Source: Buchnera aphidicola (Brachycaudus tragopogonis) | Lineage (GTDB): Bacteria > Pseudomonadota > Gammaproteobacteria > Enterobacterales > Enterobacteriaceae | Assembly: GCF_964059175.1 (NCBI RefSeq) | Contig: NZ_OZ060418.1 | Span: forward strand, 434,001 to 498,000 | DNA: 64,000 nucleotides | Direction: 5' to 3' | Part shown: in pieces, positions 60,945 to 64,000 of the stretch | How positions within the stretch are numbered: position 1 is the stretch's first letter | How the letters are laid out: each line of letters starts with the position of its first letter | Position numbers and translations under genes: made by a program | The notes under the pieces: model-generated | What the model saw: the letters and a program-made list of their open reading frames with translations, nothing else | The model's database searches: none | What the model was told of the DNA's origin: nothing

Positions 60945-62024
60945 TTGAATATTTTAAATATTATGAAATCTGGTGTTGTAACTGGTAACGAAGCTCAAAT
61001 AATATTTCAATTCGCAAAAAAAAAGGGATTTGCAATACCAGCAGTGAATTGTATAGGAACTGATTCTATCAATACTGTATTAGAAACTTCTGCTAGAGTA
61101 AGATCTCCAGTCATAATACAATTTTCTCATGGAGGATCTGCTTTTATTGCAGGAGGCCTTCAAAAAAAATCTTCAATTGATCAAGAGCAATCAATTACAG
61201 GGGCTATATCTGGTGCTCAGCATGTACACTTAATGGCAAAATATTATAATGTCCCAGTAATACTTCATACAGATCACTGTGCAAAAGAAATATTATCATG
61301 GATCAATGGACTGTTAGAATTTGGAGAAAATTTTTATAAGAAAAATAGAAGACCCTTTTTTACTTCTCATATGATTGATTTATCAAAAGAAAGTTTAGAA
61401 GAAAATATATCTACCTGTAAAAAATACTTAAAAAGAATGAAAAAAATTAATATGATGTTAGAAATAGAATTAGGATGCACAGGAGGAGAAGAAGATGGTG
61501 TAGATAATACAAAAATAGATAAAAAATTACTTTATACACAACCAAAGGATGTTAATTATGCATATGAACAATTAAAAGAAATTAGTAATAATTTTAGCAT
61601 TGCTGCTTCATTTGGTAATATACACGGTGTTTATCAACCTGGAAACGTTGATCTTCGACCTATTATTTTAAAAAATTCACAAGAATATGTCCGTGTAAAA
61701 CATAATTTAAAAAAAAATCCATTAAATCTAGTATTTCATGGTGGTTCAGGTTCAAATTTAAAGGAAATAAAAGAATCTATTAAATATGGAATTGTTAAAA
61801 TGAACATTGATACTGATATGCAATGGGCAACATGGCGCGGTGTTTTAAATTTTTATAAAAAAAATAAAGAATTTTTACAGAATCAATTAGGAAATCAAAA
61901 TGATAAACATCAACCAAATAAAAAATATTATGATCCAAGATCATGGATAAGAGAAGCGCAAAAATCAATGTCTATAAGATTAGAACAATCATTTAAAGAA
62001 CTCAATGCTTTTAATATATTATAA
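60945..62024 (+). CDS. fbaA: Fructose-bisphosphate aldolase, class II
   Basis: Zinc-dependent aldolase cleaving fructose 1,6-bisphosphate. The 359-residue length equals E. coli when the TTG at 60945 is used; AGGA lies upstream. Zinc ligands and active-site motifs are present: ILHTDHCAKE near residues 107-116, ELGCTGGEEDGVDN, NIHGVYQPGNV, FHGGSG and MNIDTDMQWATW. It follows pgk by 36 bases. Confidence 0.97.
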   Translation: MNILNIMKSGVVTGNEAQIIFQFAKKKGFAIPAVNCIGTDSINTVLETSARVRSPVIIQFSHGGSAFIAGGLQKKSSIDQEQSITGAISGAQHVHLMAKYYNVPVILHTDHCAKEILSWINGLLEFGENFYKKNRRPFFTSHMIDLSKESLEENISTCKKYLKRMKKINMMLEIELGCTGGEEDGVDNTKIDKKLLYTQPKDVNYAYEQLKEISNNFSIAASFGNIHGVYQPGNVDLRPIILKNSQEYVRVKHNLKKNPLNLVFHGGSGSNLKEIKESIKYGIVKMNIDTDMQWATWRGVLNFYKKNKEFLQNQLGNQNDKHQPNKKYYDPRSWIREAQKSMSIRLEQSFKELNAFNIL

Positions 62025-62058
62025 AAAAATATTTATACCAAACCTTTTTATTATGTTC

Positions 62059-62084
62059 CGGGGAATAGTTAAAAATATTCTCCG
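62059..62084 (+). terminator. Stem-loop after fbaA
   Basis: CGGGGAATA (62059-62067) pairs with TATTCTCCG (62076-62084) over nine positions including one G-U, with an eight-base loop. It is unusually G+C-rich for this genome and sits between fbaA and mscS; no long T run follows. Confidence 0.55.
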
Positions 62085-62165
62085 AAGAATTATTTAATCA
62101 AAAAATATATTTAATACATGAGAATATAAATATATTTTTTAAAAACATTGAAAATAGAGATAATA

Positions 62166-63035
62166 ATGGATGAGTTAAACGTAGTAAATGATATTAATCA
62201 TGCAGGAAACTGGTTAATACGAAACCAAGAATTATTAGTTGGATACATGATAAATCTTACATCTGCAATTGTTATTTTAATTGCCGGAATGTTTATATCT
62301 AAAATAATATCCAATGGCGTAAATCAAGTATTAATTACACGTCGTATTGACGCTACTATTGCTGGATTTCTTTCAGCATTAATGCGATATATTATTATTA
62401 CGTTTACTTTAATTGCTGCATTAGGTAGGATTGGAGTACAAACAACGTCAGTAATTGCTATACTAGGAGCAGCTGGAATGGCAATAGGTTTGGCTTTACA
62501 AGGTTCTTTATCTAACTTCGCAGCTGGCGTTTTATTAGTAACACTAAGACCTTTGAAAACTGGAGAATATGTTGATTTAGGAAATGTATCAGGCACTGTA
62601 TTAAATATTCATATTTTTTATACAACATTACGCACTTTGGATGGAAAAATTGTAGTTGTTCCTAACAATAAAATTATATCTGGTAACATTATCAATTATT
62701 CAAGAGAACCCGCACGACGTAATGAATTTATTATAAGTGTATCATATAATACTGATATTGATTTAGTTATTAAAGTTTTAAGAACAGTAATAGAAAATGA
62801 AGATAGAGTAATTAAAGATCGAGACATTATTGTTGGTTTAAGTGAATTAGCTCCGTCTTCTTTAAATTTTATAGTGCGTTGTTGGAGTAATACTAATGAT
62901 TTAAATCCAGTATACTGGGATCTAATGGCTAGTTTTAAGAAAGCCTTAGATAAAAATAATATTAACATTCCTTATCCTCAAATAGATGTTCATCTTTATA
63001 AAAAAAATGAAAATATTATAAATAAAAATATGTAA
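62166..63035 (+). CDS. mscS: Small-conductance mechanosensitive channel MscS
   Basis: Heptameric inner-membrane channel that releases solutes on hypo-osmotic shock. From ATG 62166 it encodes 289 residues (E. coli 286), beginning [14 protein letters not shown] like E. coli. Three N-terminal membrane segments are followed by the pore helix with [20 protein letters not shown] near residues 98-117, then the beta and alpha/beta cytosolic domains ([25 protein letters not shown]). A TTG at 62148 would add six residues not found in E. coli. pgk-fbaA-mscS is the E. coli order. Confidence 0.96.
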   Translation: MDELNVVNDINHAGNWLIRNQELLVGYMINLTSAIVILIAGMFISKIISNGVNQVLITRRIDATIAGFLSALMRYIIITFTLIAALGRIGVQTTSVIAILGAAGMAIGLALQGSLSNFAAGVLLVTLRPLKTGEYVDLGNVSGTVLNIHIFYTTLRTLDGKIVVVPNNKIISGNIINYSREPARRNEFIISVSYNTDIDLVIKVLRTVIENEDRVIKDRDIIVGLSELAPSSLNFIVRCWSNTNDLNPVYWDLMASFKKALDKNNINIPYPQIDVHLYKKNENIINKNM

Positions 63036-63078
63036 TATTTGATTTTTTTATGTTTCTCTTTCATAAAAATAGGTGATT

Positions 63079-64000
63079 ATGTTTATCGTATATAGATCTA
63101 ACAATCTTGATACACTATTATCAATAGCACTTGAAATTATCGAAAAAAAACCACTTCATAGTGTTTTTGAAAAAGAAATTTTTATCCATGATAATAAAAT
63201 ATTATTTCAATATTTAAATATATTTTTTGCTAATAAGACCGGTATTTCTTCTAATTTTAAAATCTTTCATCCTAAGGATTTTATATGGAAATTGTTTGAA
63301 AGTTTTTTATATAAAAAGAAATTAAAAAACACATTTAAAAAATCTATTATAACTTGGAAAATCATGCAAATTATAAATAAAAAAAAATTTTTTGAACATA
63401 TTAATCTAAGAGGAAATAAAATAATAAAATTTAAATTTTCATTTTTAATGGCTAATATATTTGAAAAATATCTTTTTTATCGTCCTAATTGGATTAATTT
63501 ATGGGAAAAAGGAAAAGATGTATCAATGCTTGAACCAAACGATCAATGGCAAATAAAATTATGGAAAGAAATTATGATACATTATCATAAGGATGATAGT
63601 TCATCTAAATATCATTTTTCTAATTTATTTTATTTTTTTCAGTCATTAAAAAATTTTAAAAAAATAAAAAAATATTTTCCTAATCGTTGTTTTATTATTT
63701 CTTCTTTTGCATTAAAACCCGCTTATATTAAAATATTAAAAAAAATTAGTATGTATATAAATATTTATTTTTTATATGTTACACCTTCTAAAAATCAAAC
63801 ATTAAAAAATTCTTTAATGACATTATGGGGACAATATGAATCATATTATAAATTATATATAACTAATCCTAAGAAAACAAAAGTCATTGATTGTTTTAAA
63901 AAAATTAAAAATAATAATAATTTATTAAATAATATTAAAAATAATTTAATTCAAGATAGAATCTCAAAAAAAAAAAAAAAAATAGAAGTAAATGATCAGT
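63079..64000 (+). CDS. recC: Exodeoxyribonuclease V gamma chain RecC (3'-truncated by window edge)
   Basis: Subunit of the RecBCD helicase-nuclease that recognises Chi. About 307 of roughly 1,070-1,120 expected residues are visible. The start VYRSNNLDTLL, FIWKLFESFL, TWKIMQII, FEKYLFYRPNWINLWEKG and WQIKLWKEI align with the N-terminal helicase-like domain of E. coli RecC. The frame stays open to the edge. An A17 run at 63966-63982 lies in it and encodes a lysine stretch; one base more or less would break the frame. AGGTG precedes the ATG. Confidence 0.92.
   Translation, partial: MFIVYRSNNLDTLLSIALEIIEKKPLHSVFEKEIFIHDNKILFQYLNIFFANKTGISSNFKIFHPKDFIWKLFESFLYKKKLKNTFKKSIITWKIMQIINKKKFFEHINLRGNKIIKFKFSFLMANIFEKYLFYRPNWINLWEKGKDVSMLEPNDQWQIKLWKEIMIHYHKDDSSSKYHFSNLFYFFQSLKNFKKIKKYFPNRCFIISSFALKPAYIKILKKISMYINIYFLYVTPSKNQTLKNSLMTLWGQYESYYKLYITNPKKTKVIDCFKKIKNNNNLLNNIKNNLIQDRISKKKKKIEVNDQ
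63966..63982 (+). other. A17 run inside recC
   Basis: Seventeen consecutive A residues, the longest homopolymer in the window, sit in the recC frame near residues 296-302. The frame stays open across it as given. Confidence 0.9.

Overview
This window is a stretch of the reduced, very AT-rich chromosome of an aphid endosymbiont, almost certainly Buchnera aphidicola. The evidence is the strongly A+T-biased, lysine/asparagine/isoleucine-rich proteins, a gene order that is a pruned version of enterobacterial synteny, an isolated 5'-nuclease remnant of polA, the absence of mobile elements, and the retention of essential amino-acid genes (asd, lysA, aroQ, metK) and of a complete sulfate-assimilation set. 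The strain or aphid host cannot be named from sequence alone. Both ends cut genes: ffh lacks its 5' end and recC runs off the right edge.

Layout: 1-3.3 kb, ffh then the rpsP-rimM-trmD-rplS operon. 3.3-7.8 kb, tldD, aroQ, fis, rluD and bamD. 7.9-12.9 kb, alaS, csrA with a recognisable leader, tRNA-Ser, tRNA-Arg and gshA. 13-17.6 kb, metK, endA-rsmE, fau, rpiA and a Met-Leu-Gln tRNA cluster. 17.8-23.8 kb, glnS, pyrG, eno, queE and queD. 23.9-35.3 kb, a long minus-strand block transcribed cysJ-cysI-cysH-cysG-cysD-cysN-cysC-ftsB-ispD-ispF-nlpD. 35.4-44 kb, mutS, dsbA, polA remnant, engB, typA, gmk and ygfZ. 44.2-57.3 kb, a plus-strand run prfB-lysS-lysA-lgt-thyA-miaB-ybeY-ybeX-leuS-holA-nadD-tusA. 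57.5-64 kb, asd, yhgN, pgk-fbaA-mscS and recC.

How it works together: the cys cluster encodes all the steps from sulfate to sulfide, including siroheme synthesis by CysG. metK, asd, lysA and aroQ tie into methionine, threonine, lysine and aromatic amino-acid metabolism. Glycolytic genes (eno, pgk, fbaA), translation genes (four aminoacyl-tRNA synthetases, RF2, tRNA and rRNA modification enzymes) and a minimal envelope set (bamD, lgt, nlpD, mscS) make up the rest.

The most notable signals concern decoding rather than a new gene cluster. Three genes (endA, nlpD, nadD) are each split into two frames exactly at a ten-base A or T run, while many other genes carry in-frame A10-A11 runs and recC carries an A17 run. 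This pattern fits rescue by RNA-polymerase slippage, which is known in AT-rich endosymbionts. In addition, prfB uses the classical +1 programmed frameshift, rimM appears to start at an AUA codon, the LeuRS editing site has lost key residues, DsbA has a CPYC active site, FtsB lacks its C-terminal part, and two of five tRNAs no longer encode CCA. I found no evidence of a previously undescribed multi-gene system, CRISPR array, prophage or insertion sequence.
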